Origin: Planctomycetales bacterium
GTDB taxonomy: Bacteria > Planctomycetota > Phycisphaerae > SM23-33
NCBI GenBank assembly: GCA_030631125.1
Contig: DAOVLS010000011.1
Span: forward strand, 1 to 16,891
Direction: 5' to 3'
DNA: 16,891 nucleotides
The translations under genes were made by a program, and so were the position numbers. Below the pieces are notes generated by a model, which ran no database searches, had not been told where the DNA came from, and saw nothing but the letters and a program-made list of their open reading frames with translations. Positions 1 to 8,052 of this stretch are shown piece after piece (within the stretch, counting starts at the first letter, position 1; each line of letters starts with the position of its first letter).

Positions 1-334
1 CACCGAGTTTCCTGAGCCTGTCGTCAAGACTTTTTACCAGTGGGCCTATGTCAGTGGGTAGTTCGATTTTCGGCTCCTGGCCTTTGAGGAACCGCTCGAT
101 GTCGGCCCGGTAGAACCGCCATTGCCGTCCTACCTTCATGCTCTTGATCTTGCCCGCCCGTAACCAGCGGTAGAACGTCGGTCGGCTCGTCTTCAGCATC
201 GCAATCGCCTGGTCCATGTTCAGCAGGTCATCAGCCTGTTCGCCGGCACGGCCGGTGTCCGCCACCGGCTTCCTGGCAGCCTTCTTCTTTACCGCCGCTG
301 CCGATTTTCCCTTTTTTACCCTTTTTCCGGTCAT
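1..334 (-). CDS. Helix-turn-helix (MerR/excisionase-type) DNA-binding protein, partial
   Basis: The frame opens with ATG at 334 and is still open at base 1, so only the first 111 codons are present. A strong Shine-Dalgarno (AAAGGAG, plus-strand 341-347) lies 6 bases upstream. Residues 1-31 are rich in Lys and Ala, like a flexible basic tail. Residues 37-85 are a winged HTH of the excisionase/HTH_17 type: a helix ending LKTSRPTFYRWLRAGKI, then the wing KVGRQWRFYRADIERFL. Such domains bind DNA or act as adaptor modules. The piece after the HTH (IELPTDIGPLVKSLDDRL) is not part of that domain, so the protein continues into something else. In planctomycetes this HTH type may precede secretion-type ATPases, but that is a recollection and the deciding part lies off the window. 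The frame is certain; the full protein's function is not. Confidence 0.85.
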   Translation of the reverse strand, partial: MTGKRVKKGKSAAAVKKKAARKPVADTGRAGEQADDLLNMDQAIAMLKTSRPTFYRWLRAGKIKSMKVGRQWRFYRADIERFLKGQEPKIELPTDIGPLVKSLDDRLRKLG

Positions 335-453
335 TTTTGTCTCCTTTCACCTTTCAAGTGCCTTGCGGCACGTTCGGAAATCGTATTTGTCCTTCCGTCT
401 GCACGCGACCAACCATTCGCACAGGCAATAACCGTCGATACCAATCGTCTGTC

Positions 454-483
454 ATTATATATCGTAATATCTATGATAGTCAA
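454..483 (-). promoter_or_regulatory. Predicted sigma70-type promoter of the HTH gene
   Basis: Read on the minus strand: TTGACT (-35, 478-483), an 18-base spacer, then a perfect TATAAT (-10, 454-459). It leaves a leader of roughly 110 bases before the ATG at 334. It lies in the AT-rich half of the divergent intergenic region, close to a 12-base palindrome (AATATTAATATT, 488-499). This is the best -10 match noted in the window. Found by eye only. Confidence 0.6.
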
Positions 484-529
484 TGATAATATTAATATTT
501 TTTTACAGGGAATAAAAAAGTAAATTCTA

Positions 530-558
530 TTGACGGTTTCTGATGCCCGGCGTATATG
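530..558 (+). promoter_or_regulatory. Predicted sigma70-type promoter of the Asp-box lipoprotein pair
   Basis: TTGACG (530-535), a 17-base spacer, then TATATG (553-558). Transcription would start near 565, leaving a short leader that contains the AAGGGAG ribosome-binding site (575-581). The upstream in-frame ATG at 556 falls inside the -10 box, which argues that translation starts at 589 instead. Confidence 0.5.
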
Positions 559-588
559 TCGGTCAGGAACAATCAAGGGAGAAATGCC

Positions 589-1785
589 ATGTTACGGACC
601 GTCTCATGCGTCCTTGTTTTTGTCGTTGCCGTTTGTATCCTGGCTGTGAATAATTGGGGGTGTATCCACAGCGGGAAGACAGACGTGGAAGGCCAAGGCC
701 CCGAAAAAGTCAAGCAGTATACGTGGAAGACCATCGGTACGTTCACCTGCCACGGGGTGCTTGACGCGCATCCGGACCCACGTAATCCGGACAAGTATAT
801 CATCACCTGGCAGCGAGCCTTGTACTTGTATAGTAAGGAAGGCAAACGGCGAAGTGCGACAACTGTGAGGTTTTCCATTTACGACGCCAAGGCAAAGACC
901 TTCAGCCAGGCAAAATGCGCCTTTGCCTTCGACTTCGACAAAATGGGCGCTTCCCAGGCGCATCCGTGCTGGGGATCTTCGCACGGGAAGTACAGGGTGT
1001 TCTACAACCGGCGCGGCAAAAAAGGAAGTTTCCTGGCCGAGGCGAGCGCGGATAAGTGGAGCGATTTTCAGAAGTATGCGATCCCGAAGAACGAACGCAT
1101 CGCAACGACTTCCCTGGGAGGTCCGATGTCGGCATTTCTGGCTGTCGATGATTCGACGGCGTGGCTGTTCTACGAGATCGGCCCGTCCAACTATGAACGC
1201 GCCACGCCTAAGGAGAAGGAAGAAAACGGGCTGGCATACAGCATTTTACACAAAGACAAGGGCTGGGACAGGATAGGGCACGAGGTTCCGACCAGGACGC
1301 TTGCCGGACGCGGCACGCACATCATGGGCACGCCGATGACCGAGGGCGACGACATCGTGATATATTCGAGCGTGGGAGCGGGAGAGAAGGTCGGGAATGC
1401 ATACCGGTTCAGAACCTCCGACAGGGGAAAGACGTGGAAGGCAGAGCGATTAACGGTTTCCGGCATCGATAAGCCCTTCAAACGCGACATCGACACCCAG
1501 CTGTTCACGACCGTAATCAGGAAGGGCAAGTACTATTATATGTGCAGCCAAAGCCATACGTCTCACAGGTGGCTCGCCAGGGGAACCGACGGGGTGCATT
1601 TCAAACTTGTGGCCGATTTCGGTCAGCGCCGCTCGCTCAGCAATACAATGGTTAACATCAAGGGAACAAGAAACATTCTGCTGGTCTATGCCGACTATCC
1701 TCACATGGCCACCAGCAGGACCTGTTACCCGGGCATTAAGAAAAATATCGAGTATATAATCTACGACACCGGCGAGTCCGACTGA
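589..1785 (+). CDS. Asp-box (sialidase-like) propeller lipoprotein, copy 1
   Basis: A 398-residue protein starting at ATG 589. AAGGGAG at 575-581 lies 7 bases upstream; the in-frame ATG at 556 was rejected because it has no such site and overlaps the predicted -10 box. Residues 1-25 are a hydrophobic signal ending NNWGC, with Cys25 the likely lipidated residue, so it is probably envelope-anchored. Residues 276-283 (TSDRGKTW) match the BNR/Asp-box S/T-x-D-x-G-x-T-W found in sialidase-like beta-propellers, and a degenerate second one (GTDGVHF) lies further on. Only one clear Asp-box is present and no sialidase Arg triad was identified, so glycan binding or hydrolysis is possible but unproven. 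The next gene is a paralogue 39 bases downstream and probably co-transcribed. The family name is not recognised. Confidence 0.85.
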   Translation: MLRTVSCVLVFVVAVCILAVNNWGCIHSGKTDVEGQGPEKVKQYTWKTIGTFTCHGVLDAHPDPRNPDKYIITWQRALYLYSKEGKRRSATTVRFSIYDAKAKTFSQAKCAFAFDFDKMGASQAHPCWGSSHGKYRVFYNRRGKKGSFLAEASADKWSDFQKYAIPKNERIATTSLGGPMSAFLAVDDSTAWLFYEIGPSNYERATPKEKEENGLAYSILHKDKGWDRIGHEVPTRTLAGRGTHIMGTPMTEGDDIVIYSSVGAGEKVGNAYRFRTSDRGKTWKAERLTVSGIDKPFKRDIDTQLFTTVIRKGKYYYMCSQSHTSHRWLARGTDGVHFKLVADFGQRRSLSNTMVNIKGTRNILLVYADYPHMATSRTCYPGIKKNIEYIIYDTGESD

Positions 1786-1824
1786 AGGGGCGCATTGCGG
1801 GTTTAGAAAGTAAGGAGAAACAGT

Positions 1825-3003
1825 ATGTTGCGAGCGTTACGAAGCATCCTGGTCTTTATCCTGTTTGTGGCAGTCTGTGTCCTGACGATGAACCAGTGGG
1901 GCTGTGGTGCAAAGGAGAGTACAACAGTGGGAAATCAGGAATCGAACAGAACCAAACAGTATAGATGGAAGGAGATCGGCGTTTTCGGCTGTCATGGCGT
2001 GCTCGACGCGCATCTTGACCCCAACAGACCCGGTGAGTATATCGTTACCTGGCAGCGCTATGCGCCCAGTATGGTCAAAGGCAGAGGGCCGAAGACTGTT
2101 GAGAACGTAAGGTTTTCCATATATGACGCGCGGACGAAGACCTTCACCCCCGCTGCAAATGTCTTCGACGCACGGGAAATGACTATCTACCAGGGGCATC
2201 CCTGCTGGGGATATTCGCATGGAAAGTACAGGGTCTTTTACTGTCAGAGAAGCGGCAAGAGCAACCACATCGCCGAAGTAACCGCAAGTAAGTGGTCCGA
2301 TTTTCAGAAATACCCGGTCGCCAACAAAGAGCCTGTAGCGACGGTCGATCTGGGCGGCCGACCCATGTCCGGATTCCTGGCGGTCGATGATTCGACCGCG
2401 TGGCTGTTCTGTGAAGGCATTTCCGCCAGGAAGAGGAACCTTGATTCGTTGAGTTACAGCATCTTCACCAAGGGCAAAGGGTGGGACAAAGTGAAGCACG
2501 ACATACCCACAAAGAAACTCGTCGGCAGGGGCGACCATCTTATGGGCACTGCGATGATGGAGGGTAATGACGTCGTAATATACTCGTCTGTCGGAATGGG
2601 AGAAAAGACCGGCAATGCGTACCGCTTCAAGACTACCGACAGAGGTAAAACGTGGTCAGCCAGGCAACTGAAGGTGGAAGGTATCGTCGATCCGTTCAAA
2701 CGCGACATCGATACCCAACTTTTTACAACTGTGGTCAAAAAGGGACGCTGGTATTATCTGTCCTGCCAGAGCCATGCCTCTCACAGATGGCTTGCCAGGA
2801 GCGCCGACGGCGTTCGTTTCAAACTGGTGGCAGACTTCGGAAAGCGCCGCTCGCTCAGCAATACGATGGTCAATATCAAGGGGACAAGAGATTTACTACT
2901 GGTCTATGCGAACTATCCTGACCCGAACCTCAAAAAAACCTGCACGGCGGGGATAAAGAAAACCATCGAATATCTCATCTACGATACGGGCGAATCCGAT
3001 TAG
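1825..3003 (+). CDS. Asp-box (sialidase-like) propeller lipoprotein, copy 2
   Basis: A 392-residue paralogue of the preceding protein. They share blocks along the whole length, for example GCHGVLDAH-like (TCHGVLDAH in copy 1), AVDDSTAWLF, FKRDIDTQLFTTV, SQSHxSHRWLAR and RRSLSNTMVNIKGTR. TAAGGAG (1811-1817) sits 7 bases before the ATG. The signal peptide ends NQWGC with Cys27 as the probable lipid anchor. The Asp-box TTDRGKTW is at residues 270-277. The conserved FKRDIDTQLF and RRSLSNTMVN blocks are stronger than the Asp-box and are probably the real signature of the family. It forms an operon with copy 1. Its TAG stop overlaps, tail to tail, the stop of the minus-strand URO-D-like gene, leaving no room for a terminator. 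Likely a carbohydrate-related envelope protein; substrate unknown. Confidence 0.85.
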   Translation: MLRALRSILVFILFVAVCVLTMNQWGCGAKESTTVGNQESNRTKQYRWKEIGVFGCHGVLDAHLDPNRPGEYIVTWQRYAPSMVKGRGPKTVENVRFSIYDARTKTFTPAANVFDAREMTIYQGHPCWGYSHGKYRVFYCQRSGKSNHIAEVTASKWSDFQKYPVANKEPVATVDLGGRPMSGFLAVDDSTAWLFCEGISARKRNLDSLSYSIFTKGKGWDKVKHDIPTKKLVGRGDHLMGTAMMEGNDVVIYSSVGMGEKTGNAYRFKTTDRGKTWSARQLKVEGIVDPFKRDIDTQLFTTVVKKGRWYYLSCQSHASHRWLARSADGVRFKLVADFGKRRSLSNTMVNIKGTRDLLLVYANYPDPNLKKTCTAGIKKTIEYLIYDTGESD

Positions 3004-4043
3004 AGCAGTTTAGGATTGCCTGTATCGCCCAGGCCGGCTGCGGCCTCTTCGAAGAGTGCGAGGATGTTTTCGGTCGGCACGTCGGCCTGGATGGTGATTC
3101 CCGGCTCAAGGATGTATCCCCCGCCAGCGCCCATTTCGCTCTTGAGTTTCCTGACCTCGTCGCGTATCTGCTGCGGCGTGCCGGTCGGCAGGAGGTCCTG
3201 CGTTCTCAACCCGCCGCAGAGGGTCAGGTCCGCCCCGAAGTCCCGCTTGATCTGATAAATATCCATCGCCTCAGGCTGGATGGGATTGAGGATGTCGATC
3301 CCCACTTCTATCATGTCGGGGATGACAGGAAGGACATTGCCGCAACTGTGGTGGAACGTATATCGGCCGTGCTTTTTGACCAGTCCGTAAATCTCAGCCA
3401 GCAGCGGTTTTATAAGCCCCCGCCAGTGGTCCGGCGAGATGAGCATCGCCTTCTGTGAGCCGTAGTCGTCGCTGAGCGCGATACCGTCGAAGGTGAACCG
3501 CTCGAAGAGTATCTTCATCGTCGCGAGGATGTAATCGGCTATGCCGCGCAGCAATTCCTCGACGAATCGCCGATTCAGCGCAACGTCCAGGAGGATGTTC
3601 TCCATCCCCCGCATGAACGTCGCCCGCTCCCAGAGGTCGCCGACCCATATGATGGTAAAGTGTTCCTTGTTGTCCCGGAACCACCGGTCAAAGTGCTCGA
3701 AACGATATTCATCCGCCGGGTCGGGAAAGGTGTAATCCGACAGGTTCGCATCGGCGAGCGGCGGGCCTATGGGAGTGCCGCGGTCGATGGCGCTGTTAGC
3801 CCAGACCACGCCGAACTCGTCGGCAGTCGTCCGGCCGTATTCGGCGGGAGAGGCGTAAAGAGGCCTGATGCTGTTGCACATCACCGATCGAATTGGAAAG
3901 CCCAGCGACTCTTTGACATCCTCGGTCCCGAAGTGTTTCTGAAGGGCCGCCACCGCCGGCGGGGAGAACGAGGCGTTATACGGAACAGCCCCGGCCTGTT
4001 CGTGAGCGATAGTCGCTTTTATCCAGTCCCGGTCTCTGCGCAT
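3000..4043 (-). CDS. URO-D/MtaA-like family protein (probable methyltransferase-type TIM barrel)
   Basis: A 347-residue protein of the uroporphyrinogen-decarboxylase superfamily. The metal-site motif HHSCGNV (residues 231-237) is followed by GIDILNPIQPEAMD and LCGGLRTQDLLPTGTPQQI, typical of the branch that includes methylcobalamin:CoM methyltransferases (MtaA/MtbA type). The N-terminal arginine-containing motif of true haem UroD is absent, so haem synthesis is unlikely. Family knowledge suggests zinc-bound thiol methyl transfer, but no corrinoid protein is encoded nearby. ATG 4043 lies only 19 bases after the last ceramidase-like gene, with a weak CAGGGAA site 4 bases upstream, so it is probably translated as the last gene of that operon. 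No signal peptide, so cytoplasmic. The acceptor and donor are unknown. Confidence 0.85.
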   Translation of the reverse strand: MRRDRDWIKATIAHEQAGAVPYNASFSPPAVAALQKHFGTEDVKESLGFPIRSVMCNSIRPLYASPAEYGRTTADEFGVVWANSAIDRGTPIGPPLADANLSDYTFPDPADEYRFEHFDRWFRDNKEHFTIIWVGDLWERATFMRGMENILLDVALNRRFVEELLRGIADYILATMKILFERFTFDGIALSDDYGSQKAMLISPDHWRGLIKPLLAEIYGLVKKHGRYTFHHSCGNVLPVIPDMIEVGIDILNPIQPEAMDIYQIKRDFGADLTLCGGLRTQDLLPTGTPQQIRDEVRKLKSEMGAGGGYILEPGITIQADVPTENILALFEEAAAGLGDTGNPKLL

Positions 4044-4062
4044 CTTGTTCCCTGCGGGCCTG

Positions 4063-5373
4063 TTAGATGCTATCGGGTTTCATCTCGCCGGCGAGTTTGA
4101 GAGTTTCGGCAATCAGGATGCCCGGCGCTTCGGAGGAGAAATGCGTCCTTGCATCGCCTTCGGCGTCGGGGTCTCGCACGGCGAATCCGTGCGGGCTGGG
4201 AAGATAACCAAGCCACGGGCCGTTGGCGTAGGCCACCGTGAAAGTGCGCCTGAACGGCGAGGCTTCCTTAATCATCAGGCCGATCTCGACGTAGGCCTCC
4301 ATCGAACCGACGACCATAATCAGCGTATCGCCGATAACCAGGGCCTGTATTTCGTCCCGTATGGACGTACTGCCTTCGATGATGGACGGGACGGTGAATT
4401 TTTCAGGATCGAATTGTTTCTGCGGCAGTTCGAGCATCCTGTTCGCCCCGGCAAGTCGCAGCCGGCGGGTTACGTCAATGTGCGGCAGGATGTCCATCAC
4501 GGCGTCGGCGAACCTGCTTCCGAGTTTCTCGGCTTCGCCGATTGTCCTGGCCGTTCGGAAGGTGTGTGTTCCGGTATCACCGGCGCATCCCTGAAGGAAC
4601 ATAGCGACGGTATCGCCGCCGAGGCGTTTCTCTATTTCCAGCATTCCGATACCGGCGTAATCACCGCTTATCAGCGTGTTTCCGTCGGCTATGACCGACG
4701 GGTGGCTGGAGTAGTTGGTAACGACGGCGATGATATTCCGCTTCTCGTCCTCAACGCGGATCACGCCGCATTCGTTGTCCATAACGGCGTCGGGGTTGGG
4801 TTCGTTGTTTCCCCACAGCCCCGTCCCGTCGGGCATTCGCCGGGACGAGCCGATACCGTAGATCATCTTTGAGCCGACGCCGATGCGAGCGTCTTTCATA
4901 TTTTCCCACGCCCGTGTGACGGCATCGACGGAGGCGGCGGGGAAACTCGATTCGCAACCGGAATGAGTGTGCGTGCAGCCGATGAGGATATTTGCCTGCG
5001 GGATTCCGGTGCGATTGTTGACCTCTCGCCGAATCTCCGCTATTTCCTCGAAACTGTTGGCGTGCAACTTGTCCCAACTGATAACGGCCAACTGCTCGTC
5101 GCCGTTGTCCAGGACGAGCGCCCTGACGTACAGGCGGTCGTGAACACCGGTAGGATCCTTGAGGAAGCCGAGGGGAGTTACCGCCACCGGACCTGAGGGA
5201 TCGGGCGTAACGTCCACGCGGGCGGCGCCGGCGCGGAGGCGCCCGCCGGAAGGGGCGCCCTCATCATTGACCTGCGACGGACGGTCGGGCAGTTCCGGCA
5301 GCGTCCTTTCTTCGACATAGGCGGGTATTCCGTAATGTGCTTCAACGGTATGCGGGCGTGGTTCCGATTTCAT
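4063..5373 (-). CDS. Neutral/alkaline ceramidase-like hydrolase, copy D
   Basis: A 436-residue protein and the last of four tandem paralogues in transcription order. The start is ATG 5373 with TCAGGAG (plus 5383-5389) 9 bases upstream; the other three copies start with GTG. The family is recognised by LRAGAARVDVTP, CTHTHSGCE, NYSSHPSV, SGDYAGIG, LQGCAGDTGTHT, GSMEAYVEIG and YANGPWLGYLPSPHG, which follow the order of the neutral-ceramidase N-terminal domain. In that family the His motifs and the late Glu and Tyr bind zinc. The canonical GDVSPN, which carries the ceramidase serine, is GDTGTH here. No signal peptide is visible, unlike secreted ceramidases. The C-terminal immunoglobulin-like domain of full ceramidases (total over 600 residues) is absent. 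Substrate unknown; an amide- or ester-hydrolase role is inferred from the family. Confidence 0.85.
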   Translation of the reverse strand: MKSEPRPHTVEAHYGIPAYVEERTLPELPDRPSQVNDEGAPSGGRLRAGAARVDVTPDPSGPVAVTPLGFLKDPTGVHDRLYVRALVLDNGDEQLAVISWDKLHANSFEEIAEIRREVNNRTGIPQANILIGCTHTHSGCESSFPAASVDAVTRAWENMKDARIGVGSKMIYGIGSSRRMPDGTGLWGNNEPNPDAVMDNECGVIRVEDEKRNIIAVVTNYSSHPSVIADGNTLISGDYAGIGMLEIEKRLGGDTVAMFLQGCAGDTGTHTFRTARTIGEAEKLGSRFADAVMDILPHIDVTRRLRLAGANRMLELPQKQFDPEKFTVPSIIEGSTSIRDEIQALVIGDTLIMVVGSMEAYVEIGLMIKEASPFRRTFTVAYANGPWLGYLPSPHGFAVRDPDAEGDARTHFSSEAPGILIAETLKLAGEMKPDSI

Positions 5374-5396
5374 TAGAAGAATCTCCTGAAGGTGAG

Positions 5397-6701
5397 CTAT
5401 TTTATCTCACCGGCCAATTTAAGTGCCTGTTCGACAAGGACGTTGGGCGCCTCGGCCGAAAAATGCGTTTCCCCGGCGTCCGGGTCGTTGACGGCGAAGC
5501 CGTGAGGCGAAGGCAAATACCCAAGCGGAGTTCCGTTGGAGTAGGCCAAAACGAACGTTCGCATAAACGGCGAGGCGTCCTTGACGTTCAGGCCGATCTC
5601 GACGTAGGCCTCCATCGAGCCGAGGCTTAAGATCAGTGTATCGCCGATGACCAATGCCTGGATTTCGTCGCGGACGGCTTTGCCGTCTTCGGTCAGAGGG
5701 GGCAGGGACAGCGGCGAATCGTCGGGGTCCTTGCGTGGCAGTCCGATGGTACGGTTTTTACCGGCCAGTCGCGCCCAGGCGGAAACGTCGATGTGTTCAA
5801 GAATTTCCAGCACCTCATCGGCGAACCCGGCGCCGAGCCTTTCGGCTTCGGGGACGGTCCTGCCGGTTCGGAATGTGTGCGTTCCGGTATCACCCGCACA
5901 TCCCTGGAGGAACATCGCCACAGCCTCGTCGCCGAGGCGTTTTTCCATCTCCAGCGTCCCTATGCCGGCGTAATCGCCGCTGAGAACGTTGCAGTTGTGG
6001 TCCAGGACGGACGGGTGAGCGGTGTAGCAGGCGACGACGGCGATGATGTTGCGATTGTCGTCCTCGATGCGGATGACGCCGCATTCGTTGTCCATGACGG
6101 CGTCGGGGTTCGGCTGGCCGGCCCCCCAAAGCCCGCGTCCGTCCTCAGGCATACGCCGGCTGGAACCGATGCCGTAGATCATTTTCGACCCGACGCCGAT
6201 GCGGGCGTCGGTCATATTCGCCCACGCTTTTTCGACAGCCTCGACGGCGGGGGCGGCTGTAACATCACCGTCGCTGGAATGGGTGTGCGTTACGCTGATG
6301 AGGATATTCTGCGGCGGGATGCCGATGCGTTTGTTAATCTCACTGCGGATATCAGCCACTACCTCGAACCCGCCGTTGATGCGGATTTTGTCCCAACTGA
6401 TCAGGGCTATTTTTTCGTCGCCGTTGTCGATGACCACCGCCCTGACGTACACGCGGTCGTGCACTCCGGCGGAAGGTCGTTTAACCCCTCCGTGGTCCTC
6501 GTATCCCTGGAGGTTGACAGGCCCCGGCGGCGTAACGTCCACACGAGCGGCGCCGGCGCGGAGACGCTTGTCAGGCGGGACGCCTTGATCGTTTATCTGC
6601 GAAGGCCTGTCCGGTAATTCCGGCAGCGTGCGTGCTTCGACATAAACGGGCATCCCGCAGCGCTGCTCGACGCTGTACGGGCGATTCTGCGTGTCCGGCA
6701 C
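5397..6701 (-). CDS. Neutral/alkaline ceramidase-like hydrolase, copy C
   Basis: A 434-residue paralogue, GTG start at 6701 with GAGGAA (plus 6708-6713) 6 bases upstream. It ends 23 bases before copy D. It has the same motif series as its neighbours, but the zinc-motif surroundings differ: VTHTHSSDGDV replaces THTHSGC, and VACYTAHPSV replaces the NY-type block. It also carries a unique insert near residue 70 (ENHGGVKRP-like: EDHGGVKRPSAG) and diverged sequence around residues 310-330. It keeps GDYAGIG, GCAGDTGTHT, GSMEAYVEIG and GYLPSPHG, so the fold and metal site should be intact. The first 113 bases of its leader and 5' end are nearly identical to copy B. No signal peptide. It is the most diverged copy and the likeliest to have changed specificity. 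Confidence 0.85.
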   Translation of the reverse strand: MPDTQNRPYSVEQRCGMPVYVEARTLPELPDRPSQINDQGVPPDKRLRAGAARVDVTPPGPVNLQGYEDHGGVKRPSAGVHDRVYVRAVVIDNGDEKIALISWDKIRINGGFEVVADIRSEINKRIGIPPQNILISVTHTHSSDGDVTAAPAVEAVEKAWANMTDARIGVGSKMIYGIGSSRRMPEDGRGLWGAGQPNPDAVMDNECGVIRIEDDNRNIIAVVACYTAHPSVLDHNCNVLSGDYAGIGTLEMEKRLGDEAVAMFLQGCAGDTGTHTFRTGRTVPEAERLGAGFADEVLEILEHIDVSAWARLAGKNRTIGLPRKDPDDSPLSLPPLTEDGKAVRDEIQALVIGDTLILSLGSMEAYVEIGLNVKDASPFMRTFVLAYSNGTPLGYLPSPHGFAVNDPDAGETHFSAEAPNVLVEQALKLAGEIK

Positions 6702-6753
6702 TTTCGTTTCCTCTCAATAATTTCCTGCTTTTTGCGATTTCGCCGGTGGGTTT

Positions 6754-8052
6754 TTACGCCTTCAACTCGCCAGCCAGTTTGAGTGTTTCGGCGACAAGGA
6801 CATTCGGCGCGTCCGGCGAGAAAGGTGTCTGCTGCGCGTCCGGGTCTTTGACTGCATAACCATGCGGCGAGGGCAGATACCCGTGCGGCGGACCGTTAGA
6901 ATAAGCCAGGGCGAATGTGTGTTTGAACGGTGAGGCATCCTTGACGGCCAATCCAATCTCCACAAAGGCCTCCATGGACCCGACGCTCAAAATGAGCGAA
7001 TCTCCGATCACCAATGCCTGAATCTCGTCCCGGATGGATGTGCCGCCCTCAACTATCGGCGGGGTGGTCGGATTTTTCGGGTCGAATTGCTTCTGCGGCA
7101 GTTCGATCATCCTGTTTTTACCGGTCAGGCGGACCCACCGGATTACGTCAATGTGTTCCAGGATGCCCAGCGCCTCATCAGCCAGTTTCCCGCCTAGCCT
7201 CTCGGCCTCCGGCATAGTTCCACTGGTCCTGAAGGTATGGGTTCCGGTATCTCCGCAGCAGCCCTGAAGGAACAGCGCTACGACGTCTCCGCCCAGCCGC
7301 TTTTCCATCTCCAGCATCCCGATACCAGCATAATCCCCGCTCACCAGCGTATTGTTGCTACGCAGAACGGATGGGTGAGCGGTATAATTGACGACAACAG
7401 CAATGAGGTTGCGATTGTCGTCCTCGACGCGAATCACGCCGCATTCGTTGTCCATGGGTCTATCGGGGTTAGGCTCGTTGCTTCCCCAAAGCCCCGTCCC
7501 GTCAGGCATGCGTCGGTTGGAACCGATGCCGTAGATCATTTTTGAGCCGACGCCGATGCGGGCGTCTTTCATATTTTCCCAGGCCCGGCTGACCGCTTCG
7601 ACGGACACCTTGCCGAATTCCGCGTCGCAACCGGAATGGGTGTGCGTCATACTGATCAGGACATTTTGCTGGGGGATTCCGGTGCGTTTATTGATCTCGC
7701 GCCGAGTCCTCTCCATTACCTCGAACCCGTCGGCATGCAACTGCAACCTATCCCAGCTGATGATGGCTATCTTCTCGTGGCCGTTGTCCAAGACCAGTGC
7801 CCTGACGTAGAGGTGGTCGTGGACGCCGGTGCAAGGCCGGGCTACGCCCCCGAAACCCCATAAACCGCCAAACTCAGATGGAGTTACGTCCACGCGGGCG
7901 GCGCCGGCGCGGATACGTTTTCCGGGCGGGACGGACTCATCGTCAATCTGCGAAGGCCTGTCCGGTAACTCCGGCAGTGTGCGTGCTTCGACATAAACGG
8001 GCATCCCGCAGCGCTCTTCGACGCTGTACGGGCGATTCTGTGTGCTCGACAC
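6754..8052 (-). CDS. Neutral/alkaline ceramidase-like hydrolase, copy B
   Basis: A 432-residue paralogue, GTG start at 8052 with GAGGAA (plus 8059-8064) 6 bases upstream; 52 bases separate it from copy C. Motifs seen: MTHTHSGCD, NYTAHPSV, SGDYAGIG, LQGCCGDTGTHT, GSMEAFVEIG (Phe where the others have Tyr) and GPPHGYLPSPHG. The N-terminal part matches copy C most closely, whereas the middle (LPQKQFDP, TSIRDEIQALVIGD, MPDGTGLWG) matches copy D. This suggests a mosaic gene made by conversion or unequal recombination in the array. No signal peptide. The family assignment is firm; the reaction and substrate are not known. Confidence 0.85.
   Translation of the reverse strand: MSSTQNRPYSVEERCGMPVYVEARTLPELPDRPSQIDDESVPPGKRIRAGAARVDVTPSEFGGLWGFGGVARPCTGVHDHLYVRALVLDNGHEKIAIISWDRLQLHADGFEVMERTRREINKRTGIPQQNVLISMTHTHSGCDAEFGKVSVEAVSRAWENMKDARIGVGSKMIYGIGSNRRMPDGTGLWGSNEPNPDRPMDNECGVIRVEDDNRNLIAVVVNYTAHPSVLRSNNTLVSGDYAGIGMLEMEKRLGGDVVALFLQGCCGDTGTHTFRTSGTMPEAERLGGKLADEALGILEHIDVIRWVRLTGKNRMIELPQKQFDPKNPTTPPIVEGGTSIRDEIQALVIGDSLILSVGSMEAFVEIGLAVKDASPFKHTFALAYSNGPPHGYLPSPHGYAVKDPDAQQTPFSPDAPNVLVAETLKLAGELKA

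Noticed and set aside
556..588. Upstream ATG start for the first lipoprotein
   Set aside because: It overlaps the predicted -10 box and lacks a ribosome-binding site; the start at 589 gives a proper signal peptide like that of the paralogue.
3000..4043. Haem-pathway uroporphyrinogen decarboxylase (hemE)
   Set aside because: The N-terminal substrate-binding motif of HemE is missing, and the HxCG motif fits the methyltransferase-like branch.
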